Below, in pieces: positions 13,520-24,639 of a DNA stretch of 64,000 bases (the first letter of the stretch is position 1; each line of letters opens with the position of its first letter). Below the pieces are notes generated by a model, which ran no database searches, was not told where the DNA came from, and saw only the letters and a program-made list of their open reading frames with translations. Origin of the DNA: Epiperipatus broadwayi (taxonomy: Eukaryota > Onychophora > Udeonychophora > Euonychophora > Peripatidae). The position numbers and the translations under genes are program-made. The DNA is taken from contig JAQFVV010000141.1 in NCBI GenBank assembly GCA_028023455.1, positions 2,954,080 to 3,018,079 on the forward strand, in the 5' to 3' direction.

Positions 13520-13878
13520 TAAAACTATTTTTTTTTTTTTTATTATTTATGGTAACTGTTTTTCAATTGTACTTTTAACAGCTCAAACAATTGATTTATT
13601 GCTGTCTTATATTTTTAACTTTTACGTTAGTTCAAATAAACATATTATTTCGAGCCTCTTTTATTTTTCGGCCATGACTCTATCACAGTATTAGATGCTT
13701 TTCCTATTAAATTGTCTTAAAACTTTACTATTTATCTTCTTAAACAAAAGGTTATGTTTGAGCTACTTAATATGCGAGTATTAATCAGAAAAAAACATAA
13801 TTTTGATGTTTTTGCTTTATAAAAGGTTAGAGCTAAATTAGCTTACCTGTATGCGGGAGATTACCTAGGTGGCGCTAT
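13520..13878 (-). other. 5' UTR of the LINE
   Basis: The 359 bp between the right-hand target-site duplication and the ORF1 start. It begins ATAGCGCCACCTAGG on the minus strand and is likely to hold the internal promoter, although I recognise no specific element in it. Confidence 0.7.
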
Positions 13879-13895
13879 ATTCCAATCAGAATTAT
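13879..13895. repeat. Target-site duplication of the LINE, right copy
   Basis: An exact copy of the 17 bp at 8382-8398. It lies directly against the first base of the LINE 5' UTR, so the element appears complete at its 5' end. Confidence 0.9.
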
Positions 13896-13904
13896 ATATA
13901 TATA

Positions 13905-14402
13905 ATATACAAACCTTTATACAATTACAAATATCCAGTAACGCCCTCTGTTTAAAGATCTACATCTCAATAATAGCAAACCTGAAAATGATATTTGTAA
14001 TTGTATAATGGTTTGTATATTTTCAATAATTATTTCAGTTAGTGTTAACAATAACTTTCTTTTCATTTATAGTTTGGGAGGAGTTTAAAAATTAAAATCT
14101 AATGTTTCGTTTGTCTTTAATAACTTTGTAAACTTGTTAGTTTATTAGTAAAAATTTAAGATCGTTTGCTTATTTAAAATTTCATGCTCTTTGTTTGAGT
14201 AGGTCTGTATTTCAATATTTAAGATCGTTTAGCATACAACCTTAAAGTGGTATCACTTAGTTTTAGGTATCATTTTAAGGTTTGCTATTATTGAGATGTA
14301 GATCTTTAAACAGAGGATATTACTGGATATTTGTAATTGGACAATGGTTTGTATATTTTCTATAATTATTTCAGTTAGTGTTAACAGTAACTTTCTTTTC
14401 AT
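13905..14402. mobile_element. Foldback (MITE-like) element
   Basis: Two roughly 79-bp arms, 13905-13983 and 14278-14356, are near-perfect reverse complements around a 294-bp centre. A 62-bp direct repeat overlaps this plan: 14005-14066 matches 14341-14402 with a few changes. The left arm also pairs weakly with 13990-14018. No coding sequence is present, so the element would be non-autonomous. The neighbouring LINE integrated immediately to its left. Confidence 0.75.
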
Positions 14403-14501
14403 ATATATATATATATCAAATATTTTATTTATTTATTTTATTTATTTACAGAAAATATTCTTTTTAAATAATTCATCAATCGCCTCATTTTACAGAATAC
14501 A

Positions 14502-15455
14502 ATGATAAATATTACAAAAACTGAAAATTCGACTTGCTGTAATTTAAGTCACTTAATTTTAACATGCTTTGATTACATTGATATTTTTATTACGTTTACA
14601 TTACATGTTCTATCTGTATCAGGGAATCTTTTAGTTATATTATCCTTAGGGGTATGTAAACAATTAAGAACAATACCTTATGCGTATATAGCTAATTTAT
14701 CATTATCGGATTTGTGTGTGGGAGGTTTATCTGGACCCCATTTTGTTTATAACCTTATTTTCAATAAAGATATGGATTTTGGATGCAACTTTTCATTCGC
14801 ATGTTTTTTTTTAGGAGGAATTGAATGTTTATTGTTGTCTACTCAGATTGCATTTAATCGTTATATATTAATTTGTAGGGGTTCTGAAGTTTATAATAAA
14901 ATACACAGTAGAATAAATGTTGCAATTATGATATCATCTAGTTGGGTGTATGGATTTTTTTTAATCATCTTCATTCTTTCCTCTGATTTGTTCCAAGTTA
15001 AGTTTAATAATGATTTAAAAGAGTGCTTTTTAGAAGTTACTGCCAGTTCAACTTACTTTCTTTGCATAAATACAATTATTTTATACCCGATAATATTACC
15101 AACTATACTTATTTCATATTATAAAATATTTAAATTAATAAAATCTTCTGAAATTAATTTGTTGCACATGAATACATCAGAGATGCTGCGTAAGAGATCA
15201 GCTCAGAATATTAAGTTGACGAAAACAATGTTTGTGATATTTGTAATTTTTATTTTGTCTTTCATTCCTACCCCTGTCATGTTTATTTCAAATATATATT
15301 ACAAACTTCCTCCTTTTTTATTGCGAGTAGCCATGTTGTTAACTCTTACACATTCAGTTTGCAGTCCAATTATTTATGGCATTACAAACAGAAGTTTCCG
15401 AAAAGCTTATATTAAAATCGTGACCTTTAAATGTAATCAAAGTACATTTGAATAA
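14502..15455 (+). CDS. Rhodopsin-like (class A) GPCR, single exon
   Basis: A seven-transmembrane receptor of 317 residues expected at the plasma membrane. It shows N-glycosylation sites N3 and N9, GNLLV in TM1 (41-45), NLSLSD in TM2 with Asp70, Cys95 before TM3 and Cys175 in the second extracellular loop (likely disulfide). It also has NRY (119-121) in place of DRY, Trp148 in TM4, FIPTP in TM6 and SPIIY (288-292) in place of NPxxY. NRY is known from melatonin receptors and from the Moody/Tre1 and GPR84 types, so this receptor probably belongs near them; ligand and coupling cannot be read. The whole seven-helix fold is in one frame. Acceptor-like TTTACAG sequences 6-8 and about 50 bp upstream leave room for a 5' non-coding exon. 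The C-terminal tail is short. Confidence 0.88.
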   Translation: MINITKTENSTCCNLSHLILTCFDYIDIFITFTLHVLSVSGNLLVILSLGVCKQLRTIPYAYIANLSLSDLCVGGLSGPHFVYNLIFNKDMDFGCNFSFACFFLGGIECLLLSTQIAFNRYILICRGSEVYNKIHSRINVAIMISSSWVYGFFLIIFILSSDLFQVKFNNDLKECFLEVTASSTYFLCINTIILYPIILPTILISYYKIFKLIKSSEINLLHMNTSEMLRKRSAQNIKLTKTMFVIFVIFILSFIPTPVMFISNIYYKLPPFLLRVAMLLTLTHSVCSPIIYGITNRSFRKAYIKIVTFKCNQSTFE

Positions 15456-15459
15456 ATTA

Positions 15460-16230
15460 AAAAATGAAGAGTAATTATTTTAAATATTGGCTCAAATGTT
15501 ACAATCTTTTCCGATATGATGAAAACTGTAAAATAAATCCCATTAATATCTGAATATTTATTTTAAAAAGGAGAAATTGCACTCTTTTTCATGTTTATTG
15601 CGTTTTCTTATATTTTTTTCTGAGGTAAGAATTGTTAATATTTCAGTGCATAAAGGAATAATATTTGGAAGTGTTGTTAACTTATGTATAATAAAAATAT
15701 ATGATGTTCAGTATAAAAAGAAGTCATCTCTTTCTAAAACCCATCTCTTTCTAACTCAAACTTTGTCAAAAAGATATTGGTAATGAACAAGTTTTTATTA
15801 CCTATAGTCTTCTAGTATCTATAAAAATGTAAAAATAAATATGAGTCTAACATTTCAATGTGAGACATCTCCATTACCCGAATTCACGTTAAGTAATATA
15901 TTTTATTACTGTTGTTGTGTATTTTTTTGTTTAAATCATGCCTGCCCACTTTTATCCGATCAATGTTGAATATTTAAGAAGCTATCATCTCTGGTTACTA
16001 ATAGCTAATTATCTAGTTCTGTCTTTAGTATTTCTTTTTGTATAATTTGGTTCCTAATTTTGAGCTGATTAATATTGTTTAAAGCAGTAACTAAAATATT
16101 TACATACCTTTTATTGGGATGCTTAATAGATAGAAAAAAAATAAAAAATACAATACGCTTGAGGTGAGAAATATGTTCAAACATTTAACACACGCACATA
16201 TATATATATTTTAAATCGATGTCTGTATTT
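15460..16230. other. Downstream flank of the receptor gene, no gene seen
   Basis: AT-rich sequence including AATAAA-type hexamers (15452-15458, 15531-15536, 15834-15839) that could serve as polyadenylation signals for the receptor. A 68-codon plus-strand frame at 15577-15783 has no features of a gene. Confidence 0.4.
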
Positions 16231-16236
16231 CTTTAA

Positions 16237-16627
16237 AACTTTATAAATAAATATTTGAAAATACAGTAATTAAAAGTCTATAAAAATTATATGTTTTTTA
16301 TGACCATAATAAATTATGTATATATGTTTTTGATTTTGATTATAACAACATAAAAATATTGGAAACTGAAAGAAATAATAATAAAAGAAAAATTAAAGAG
16401 GCGATGTTAATATATAAATACAAGCAAAATTTAATTAATCGGCAAGCAGCAAACGTTAAGATCACAGAATTATGGGAAAGTTGACATTGAATTATGGAAA
16501 AGTTGACATTTTAATTGTGATAGTTGGCAAAGCTACAAGGTAGTGAAAGCGCTTCTAAGTTATAATTATACATATAATTTTTATAGACTTTTAATTACTG
16601 TATTTTCAAATATTTATTTATAAAGTT
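16237..16627. mobile_element. Foldback element with perfect 57-bp inverted arms
   Basis: 16237-16293 and 16571-16627 are exact reverse complements over 57 bp, separated by 277 bp of non-coding DNA. TA tracts flank the arms. Identical arms suggest a recent insertion or ongoing conversion. No transposase is present, so it would be non-autonomous. Confidence 0.8.
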
Positions 16628-16639
16628 ATATATATAAGT

Positions 16640-17670
16640 AATCATATTTACTGCACCGTCAGACTTGATAATTTTTTATACATAGTTGCTAATTTTGTCA
16701 AGTTGTGAAGCTTACTAAATACAGTTCAAAAAATAAAAAAATAATATTAAACGTAAAAATAAATAGTATATTTAAATATTAGAATCAATTATTAAATGTA
16801 ACATTGCAAAATAATAAAAAATGTAAGAGGATTGTCAAGGGCGTTGAAATTCAAGAGAAATTAATAAATTATATAAACTATGTTAAAACTTTCTGTTCTT
16901 AAAAAATACATAGAATATAACGAAAAACAATTCAATTAAATGTGTTAGCATAGAAAAAAATAGATTTTGAATAATGAAATTAGAAGAGGTTCATGAAAAA
17001 TAAAGTGTGTTTTGAAATATAAGAGAAAACAGAAAATTTACTGAATTTAATAATTACTATGTTATGAAAATTCAATCAATTAAATTAGATATTTTTAATA
17101 TCTTCTAAATAAAATAAGATGAATGAATTGAAAATTAAAGATTATCAAAGTGTGAAAAACAAGATTAAAGCTGTTTAAAACAAGAAGCCAACTCCAACAT
17201 ATATATAGTTAATTTTTCTAGAAAAAAATCAGTCTGGATTTTGTTTTATTTTAGGTGCATCAAAAACCATCATTAATATGGCAAAGAATTAAAAATAGAA
17301 AAAAATGTTTACTGCTGAAATAGTAAAATTCAAATTTGAATCATAATTTCATCTTTTTCTATCATTTTTCCTATACCACCTTCATCCTACCTAAATTTAA
17401 ACATTACATAATGGATTGTGTGTCTATAACGGTATTAGGTATATATATATATATATGTAAGCTCTGTTAAGTGCACCATGAGTACACAAATACTTCAATA
17501 TCGTGTATAAACGTTAAATCAAAATAAAGTATTTTCTTAAGTAATTTTAAATATCTCTTTAAAGCTATATAGTGTTTCTATATCACTCATTATTTATTTG
17601 TCATTTTTTATAATAATATTTTAAAGTAATAAGTATTAAAATCAGATTTGGATTTATAATTTTAGATTTA
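16640..17670. other. Intergenic DNA, no gene seen
   Basis: Very AT-rich, A-biased on the plus strand, with a short TA tract at 17441-17456. No frame, tRNA or repeat of note was found. Confidence 0.5.
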
Positions 17671-17679
17671 TATAAATTA

Positions 17680-17846
17680 TTAAGGCAATAAACCTAAAGC
17701 ATGTGCGGTTGAAAATGCGCAGGTAGGGACCTCTACAGGTCTTAACCACAAGCTTTTCTTCCAATGCATAAGCTTGTGATTAAGACCTGTAAAGGTCCCT
17801 ACCATTGCATTTTCATCGGCAAATGCTTTTTGCTTATTGCCTTAGT
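17680..17846. repeat. Long hairpin, about 76-bp arms, 14-nt loop
   Basis: 17680-17755 pairs with 17770-17846 with few mismatches, and the centre (about GGTAGGGACC through AAGCTT) is more GC-rich than its surroundings. It could be a short palindromic MITE, and a transcript would fold into a long dsRNA stem. No coding content. Confidence 0.8.
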
Positions 17847-17849
17847 AAA

Positions 17850-18400
17850 TATTATTTACGCAATCAATGCAACTATAAATTATTGGTACAACAAAGAACA
17901 AATTAGAGACAAGATTGAAACAGCATTTGAGACATAGGAATTCTAATGTAAATATACATAGTAAGGAAGATGGACATACGGATTTTAAGATTAAATGTTG
18001 GAGGTGGTTAGATTGTATAAAGAAAGAATGGTAAAAGAGAGTTTATATATAAAAATATATAAACTTGTTTTAAATAGAATTGGATAAGTAATGGATAAAG
18101 AATTATTTTTGGAAATAAATTCATTTTTGAAGTATATAAGAAAGAAAAAGGAAATAAGTTTTTTTATTGTAACAATTGGTTTTTTGGATAAAAGAAAATG
18201 TAAAAAGGGAAAGTTTTTTGAGAAGGGAGTCAAGTAAGTGTGGTGTATGTTTTGTGTTTTTAATTTAATTAATTTTAATGTATTTTATTTATTTTAAAAT
18301 TTTATGGGGTTTATATGTTTTATATTGTTTTTGATTAATATTTTTTTTTTTTTGGTTTTATTATGTGAAGTTTTTTTATAATGTAATATTTGTTTTTTCT
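17850..18400. other. Intergenic DNA, possibly the decayed body of a Penelope-like element
   Basis: The segment lies just upstream of a PLE-type hairpin motif at 18405. A minus-strand open frame (17991-18233) has no recognisable motif. T-rich sequence at 18250-18400 resembles the T-rich stretch after the PLE coding region near 63000, but this is only compositional. Confidence 0.3.
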
Positions 18401-18404
18401 AGAT

Positions 18405-18500
18405 CCTTGAAAATGACTATAGAGTAAAGATAGTCGAAACGTTGGAAATAAGTGGATATATATATACATCAAATAAAGTTTTTGAAAAGAAAAGAAGTGG
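18405..18500 (+). repeat. Penelope-type 3' terminal fragment with hammerhead-like hairpin
   Basis: CTTGAAAAT is followed by a GACTAT/ATAGTC stem with a 9-nt loop, then GAAACGTTGG. After a short TA tract comes AAATAAAGTTTTTGAAAAG. The same order occurs at 30770-30905 on the opposite strand and downstream of the Pol-like frames at 63081. In hammerhead terms the 3' GAAA box is intact, while the 5' box is TTGAAAA instead of CUGANGA. It is probably the tail of a PLE. Confidence 0.6.
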
Positions 18501-18810
18501 TTTTTAATTATAGAATTATATGGCTATATGTATTGTATATTTTTGAAAAGAAAAAAAGATTGAGTCGTGATTAGAAACAGAAGTAAATGGATTTATAAAT
18601 TATTATTGCATTTTAAAATTTGCCAAGTCATAAGGTGATGCCCAATCCTTATCAAAAAAAAAGGTTAACTGCTGCTTTGGAATGACAAGCTAAGATTATA
18701 AAGATTAGATAGGCAGACAGCATTTTAATCACATTAAATAATTATTTGGATATATTGAGGCTTATATATATATATATATATTGTTTTTGGTTATATGATG
18801 TAGATAAAAA

Positions 18811-18987
18811 AATATTTTTGGGTACTAACCGTGTATTGTTTTGCATTACAATCTGATATTTCGACGGACTAGCAACCGCCATTATCAAGTTTAACTTTAA
18901 CAGTTAAACTTGATAATGGCTGTTGATAGTCCTTCGAAATATCGGATTGTAATACAAAACAATACACGGTTCGTATCTAAAAATATT
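18811..18987. repeat. Inverted dimer of a Penelope-type hairpin motif
   Basis: Arms 18811-18896 and 18902-18987 are near-complementary around a 5-nt loop. Each arm carries CTTGATAATGGC, a variable loop and a GTCGAAAT-like box. In the left arm (minus strand) a GGCGG/CCGTC stem directly precedes GAAA; in the right arm the stem has decayed. TA-rich sequence borders both sides. It looks like two pLTR ends joined head to head. Confidence 0.65.
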
Positions 18988-18989
18988 TA

Positions 18990-19560
18990 TATATATAGCA
19001 ATGCATTCACAAAGGAATGAAGTTTTTTTTTATTAAATGTGGAATAAAATATCTACACATGCACATTTATATATGAAAATTTAAGAGTTTCAATCGTGAT
19101 GTTACGGAAATAATAATATGGTGTTAAGACATGTTAGAAAACAAGTTTCTTTTTGTTTAAGAGTAAAAAAAACAGTATAACTTTGTTGATTTTGATGTAG
19201 AAAAATATAGACAACAGTAGTTGTTGATAGAAATGGAATCCAGCTGAAACTAAAGTTTTAGAATAAGAACATTATTTTTTTTTATATTATACTAATTATC
19301 ATGGTTTTATTTTATTTAAAAAAAACTGTTTAATATCTTGAATTACATTTTATCTATTGATTAGGTAAATCGTAGAATATTTTAAAAGGAAAAGATACAT
19401 TTTTATTAAAGTTTTATGAACTTTCATTAGAATAAATTTAGAAAACATTTATATTTTGCTTATCAGCTGCAAAAGTCACATAATTATTATAAAATCCTTA
19501 AAAAAAAACTAATTAAAATATGAAATAGAATTTTAAAATAATAGATTGCATTTCTTTTGA
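18990..19560. other. Intergenic DNA, no gene seen
   Basis: AT-rich sequence with poly-A and poly-T runs. Nothing else was recognised. Confidence 0.45.
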
Positions 19561-19573
19561 AGTAAAATTTATA

Positions 19574-19700
19574 ATATATATATATATATCAAATCAAAAC
19601 TACCCCAAATCCAAAATTAAACCAGACCAGCATAAAAATAATTTAAAACACAACCTAAGGTTTCACTGCTACAAGCAGACTTTTCAAGTGTAAAGAACTA
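19574..19700 (-). repeat. Penelope-type terminal fragment with hammerhead-like hairpin
   Basis: On the minus strand (19688 to 19654) CTTGAAAAGT precedes a CTGC-TTGTA-GCAG stem-loop, then TGAAACC. The sequence continues T-rich to a TA tract at 19574-19589. This matches the arrangement at 18405 and 30861. The 3' box is GAAA; the 5' box departs from the hammerhead consensus. Confidence 0.5.
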
Positions 19701-19864
19701 CAAAAACTACACAATATATATAATATTAAAAACTACCCACAAATCCATTCACTTCCCATCCGCCCTTAATATTAAAAGAACTCTTAAATAAGTTAATTGC
19801 TTCAGAATAATAAATTTTCAATAATAAAGTCTTTTTAATTCTTCTTTTGATTTATGCTTGTAAT

Positions 19865-19965
<101 letters not shown>

Positions 19966-19979
19966 GACTCTCTGAATGG

Positions 19980-22680
19980 ACACAAGGAATTGAGATACTT
20001 TGTATCTACATTGAATGGTTGTATTGTATTAAAAAAATGAAATAGCCTCAGAATTTTAAAAATTTTGCTGGAGATTGTTTAAAGTCTTAGATATTGATTG
20101 TTTATGCATTTTATTAACCACTTTATAAGTATTTATTGTTATTATTATAATAAATGAAGTATTTAATGCAAAAAAAAGGGGTTGCTTATTATAGGAATTG
20201 GTATATTTTGGCAGGAAAATGCAAAGTTATTTTATGTTAGTGTTTAGTATGGTTTTAAAGGTTTCCTAACTCCTTATTCATTGATACCTATCCTTTTGTC
20301 CACATTAATAGCCATTTCAATTATATTTAGTTAAGATAGTTTATATTTAGGTTGCAGTACATGTGCATGAATGTATGTCTGTATTGTGTGTTTCATTTCA
20401 TTTTCATCTTTTAATAACATTAAGCAATAGTACATTTAACATGAAGACATTTAAATTACAGAGTTCATCTTTAATAATTTAACAAATTTATTTTTCTTTT
20501 CAATGATTAATGAATATTTGGATAGGTGAATTATTTTATAAATTAAATAAATTATTCATCATTTTGTTTAACAGTTAATTAATATTCATTTCTTTCAAGT
20601 TTGTAAAAGTTATTTATTTTTATTATTATTTTTTGTCTTGATTTAATTGTAAAAATCAGAGTGATTTTTTTAAAGAAAAGGTGGGAGGTAACCTTTTGAA
20701 GGGAAATGACCTTTTTTGATGGGGGGAGATATATCTATTTAACAGAGGGTTGAGATTAAAAATTGCTCATTATTGTTGATAACTGCAGCCAGTAAATTAC
20801 TCTTCCCTGCTGTAACAAATATATTTTTTTCTTGAGTCAAATTAATTTTAAAAAAGCTTTGGAGTAAACTTCTGGAAAAGTTATAAGAAATTCATTACGT
20901 AAAGGACTTCAATCAGAATGCAAGGCTAAAAATTTATGAAGGTACATCGGTTTTTCATTTCTCTCCTTAATTTTAAATGTTTGAATTAACCACCTTATAC
21001 TTATTAATATTTAAAAAATGAATATCGATAATATTAAGCTTGCATTATTTTGTTTACTTATCATTAAGAAGGAAAATAAAATGCATGAACTTTATAATTA
21101 TCTACGTGTGTTGTATAATATCTCTTGGAAATATATGCAGAACAGTTTTACAGAATTTGTTTTAATTTTTCACTATATTTTATGTCTTGCTTTTATAAAA
21201 GTTAAATACAAAATTTAAAGGATGTGTGTATTTTAATGTATTATGCCATACTTAAATTCATTATGGAAAATGACAGTATTTATTTATTTGGGATTTCTAA
21301 AAATAATATGTATTTTAATGAAAGAAATAAATGTGAATTACCCAAATAATCAAAGGATGCTAATCTTTAGATACATGCTTAAATCATATGGAAGGATGGG
21401 AATGCAGTTTGTGTTTCTGTTCTCTTTGGTAAAGATGCATTATAATAACAAAGTATTATTAATTGTGGAATTACTAATGAATCATGATATATTATTTGGA
21501 AATATTTAAAAATAAACTATGTGTATACTAGATTATAAAATGTCAAATGCTATGTAAGAAAATTTTAAGAACATTTGCTTACTTAATTTAAAACTACTAT
21601 GGAGTGAATGAAATAATTCCTGTTCAACTGTAGCTAAAAATGTCTTATATTTCCATCATAATAAAAAGAGAAATTGATTACTTATGTGTGATTTAGGAAG
21701 CTCAAATAGCTATGGTATGAACATTGGAGTTGCTGAATCATATTTAAGTTATGATTATTTTTTTTTGGTAATCCTACAGAAATTCCTTTTATGTTCGAAT
21801 TCAGTTTGGAATCTGTCCCCATATCGTTTCATAAACCCGGAGTAGAACTTTGCAAGTGAACTTTTTATTTTAAATCATAGAACAAATGACTTTTGTTTCT
21901 TTATCTTTTCTTTATTACTTGTCATTATTAATATATATGATAGAAAGATAGGTATATTTAAAAATTATGTTTTACTTATAATTTTGAGCTATTAGAAACT
22001 TCTAGAGCATCTCGGAATGCGTATTCACGAGTAGTGGAGACGCTGGTAAAAATTAATTTTATACAAATATGTCTTATTTTTCTTTTACAAAGGTAAAGGA
22101 AAGAAATATATTTTTTATTATATTATTAGAGAGAGGTTTACATTTATTTTGTATACTTTATTATCTCAAAGTGAGGATTTGGGCTTTTAAATCAACAAAT
22201 GTATAATAGAAATAGTTTTCTAGATATGATAAAGAAAGTTTATTCATAATAATTATAACTATTAAATTTTAAAAGTAACTTAAAGTTTATTCTGAATTAA
22301 AGGTTATACCTTAATGTAGTATTTAATTACCGTGTTGCTCACATAGTATATAACTTAGAATTATTTTTTTGTATATTCTTATCCATGCATGTGTGTGTCT
22401 CTGTTTGCACAATTATAACACTTGTTTAATAAAGTTCAGTTTGTGAATATTTTATGTATAAATTTTGGATGTTGTCGTATTCTAAAGAATTGAATAGATT
22501 AGTAGGTTATCTGTGTGTATTTGTCTGCCAGCGTGCATATATAATGTTCGATATGTAGAAGAGCTTTGTGAATGGAAAGTAATCTGGATGCATTCTAATA
22601 TTTGCAGGGATAAAAGATTTTGCTTACCTAATATATTTTAATAAGTTTCATGAGTAGACCTAGTTTATATTATAAGCGTA
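19980..22680. other. Intergenic DNA, no gene seen
   Basis: AT-rich sequence. Two short plus-strand frames (21018-21218 and 21243-21509) are of AT-rich composition without motifs. No repeats of note were found. Confidence 0.5.
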
Positions 22681-22681
22681 T

Positions 22682-22896
22682 TATGAAATGATAGTTTTGA
22701 TGTTTTTTCTTAACATCTTGGTGATGAGAAAAAAGTCCCCATCAATAGTGTATTTTAGAATTAGATGAGTTATTGTTGAAGTATGAAATGATATCCAGGA
22801 AGTTAAGTGATGTTTTTCTTAGAGTCTTGGTGATGAGGAAAAAGTCCCCACCAATACTGTATTTCAGAATTAGATTAGTTATTGTAGAAGTTAAGT
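22682..22896. repeat. Tandem duplication, unit about 108 bp
   Basis: Two adjacent units share the core CTTGGTGATGAG, then AAAAAGTCCCCA, then TTAGAATTAGAT-like sequence, with scattered differences. Non-coding. Confidence 0.8.
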
Positions 22897-22899
22897 AAA

Positions 22900-23190
22900 G
22901 AGTTTATTTGCTCCTCATGTATATTTATTTCTTTTGGAATGTGTAGTCTGTATAATCATGAAAATATAGCTCTGTGTTGTTTAATATGTGTCCAGATAAA
23001 TAGTTAAATTAATTCTTGATATAATATTAGTGTCTTATTTTGTTGGATGGTTTACGACATTGTCCGAAATAAAATAATTGTTTAATATTTTCTTGATGAA
23101 TGGATAGAGTGTAGAAAGGATTGTTTTCTATATTATTGTTGCTTGGATGCACACACACACATACGTAATATAAACAATATCGCGAATATA
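22900..23190. other. Intergenic DNA, no gene seen
   Basis: AT-rich with one short CA repeat near 23150. Nothing else was recognised. Confidence 0.4.
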
Positions 23191-23194
23191 AAAA

Positions 23195-23332
23195 TATAAA
23201 GTTATTGAAATTAAAAATGAGAAATAAATGTTTTGAAGCACATTATATTCATTTATATAGAAGTATAAATTTATTGAAATTAAAACGGGAAATAAATATT
23301 TTAAAACACAGTATATTTATTTAATACAGAAT
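23195..23332. repeat. Tandem duplication, unit about 69 bp
   Basis: The phrase TTATTGAAATTAAAA, followed by GAAATAAAT and then ACA(T/G)TATAT, occurs twice in a row with about 10 percent differences by eye. Confidence 0.75.
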
Positions 23333-23339
23333 TATAAAT

Positions 23340-24590
23340 CATCAAACCATCAGAATAACTATGATTTCATTGTTATACGTGAAAGGTATATGTAATTAAA
23401 AATGATTATTTAATTAGTTAGAAAAAGTTGCTTTGTTGATGGCCAAATATGTTAGTTTGATTTATTTTAGCAATCAATAGAATATCCTCTCATAAATATT
23501 TATTGTTCCAATAATATAATATATTATTTAGTATATGATATGCTTAAACGAAACGCTTAAGCAAAGCAGGTATGCAAAGTTAGAAGATTCAAGTTTTGTT
23601 GTTAATTTCTGCTTACAAAAGGTATAAATAATGTTATATAATATGGATAATCCCAAACTAATGTTCAAGGTTTGTTTAAGAATTTTAAATCATTAAGACA
23701 AGCAGTCTTATTGTAAATAAGTATATTAAATTAAATTTAGTGTAATAAATGATTTGTTTATTTATTTATTAAAAATTGTGTCTTGAGTTGTTCTTGTATA
23801 CATTCGGGTACTAATTTCCACATCTCCACATTTCATAGATCTATTATAAAATAGATATATTATTTTATAGTTATAATATCAAATTTGCTGGTGTCTGACA
23901 ATCTTGTTTTCTTAATCCAAACATTATAAGGAACATTTGCCACTTGATTAACGTATAAAGAAGGTTGCCAAGTTAGTATATTTGTTAGATGATGATGTGA
24001 GATTAAAATATCCTCTTTCTGTCATTATCTTATTGCTAAACACAGTACAATATTTAGTCAATTTATTTTATTACATTTTATCATACTTTAGAATTATAAC
24101 TTATGTACCAATGTATTTTATTTAATTCAACTGTGTTTTTGAAGTTCCCTGAGATCTTATTGTTTATTCCTTGATTGGCATTAAGGAAGTTGTTTAGATT
24201 ATGATATGCCAAGTCATAGAATTGTTTAGTAATATAATTATACCAAGCTGATATATGTTATACTTGGATGAGGGAAGAAATTAAGTTGAAATGATATTTT
24301 AATAGACTGTACTATTAAACATTGTGATTCTTTATCACGCAATTAATTAACAAAAAGGATTTACATTATATTTAATATTTTATCATATTTCTTCTTTCAT
24401 TTATTTATAGACATATATCTTATGAACTTCCTATAGCCTCCCATTGAGCTGAACTGAATGTAGACTTAGGTAAAGAGTCTCAGTAATAATTTTGTATTAT
24501 ATATTTTGTTATATTGTTCTATTCATTAATAGAACTGGCGCCCTGGGCATTTATTCATATAATGTATATGAATGGTGTTGGGAGTGTAGG
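23340..24590. other. Intergenic DNA, no gene seen
   Basis: AT-rich sequence with no recognisable gene or element. Confidence 0.45.
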
Positions 24591-24595
24591 TTATA

Positions 24596-24635
<40 letters not shown>

Positions 24636-24636
24636 A
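24596..24636. repeat. Compound (TA)n(TG)n microsatellite
   Basis: A TA run passes directly into a TG run. Confidence 0.95.
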
Positions 24637-24639
24637 AGA

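Larger units (their letters stand above)
8399..13878 (-). mobile_element. Near full-length two-ORF LINE (Tx1/L1-like)
   Basis: A 5.48-kb non-LTR retrotransposon on the minus strand, bounded by a perfect 17-bp target-site duplication. Order in its own direction: 5' UTR (13878-13520), ORF1 with a CCHC knuckle, a 44-bp gap, ORF2 with apurinic-type endonuclease, reverse transcriptase and C-terminal CCHC, then a 308-bp 3' UTR ending without a long poly(A). Each ORF is interrupted once, both times in an A-run. Otherwise the frames are open, so the copy is young. I place it near the Tx1/L1 group because of the YMDDVTVFL context and the two-ORF plan; a phylogeny could move it. Confidence 0.9.

Noticed and set aside
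8561-13694. Many plus-strand open frames of 60-110 codons across the LINE
   Set aside because: They are antisense shadows of ORF1 and ORF2 and have no independent motif.
21018-21509. Two adjacent plus-strand frames of 66 and 88 codons
   Set aside because: AT-rich chance composition without domain or shared pattern.
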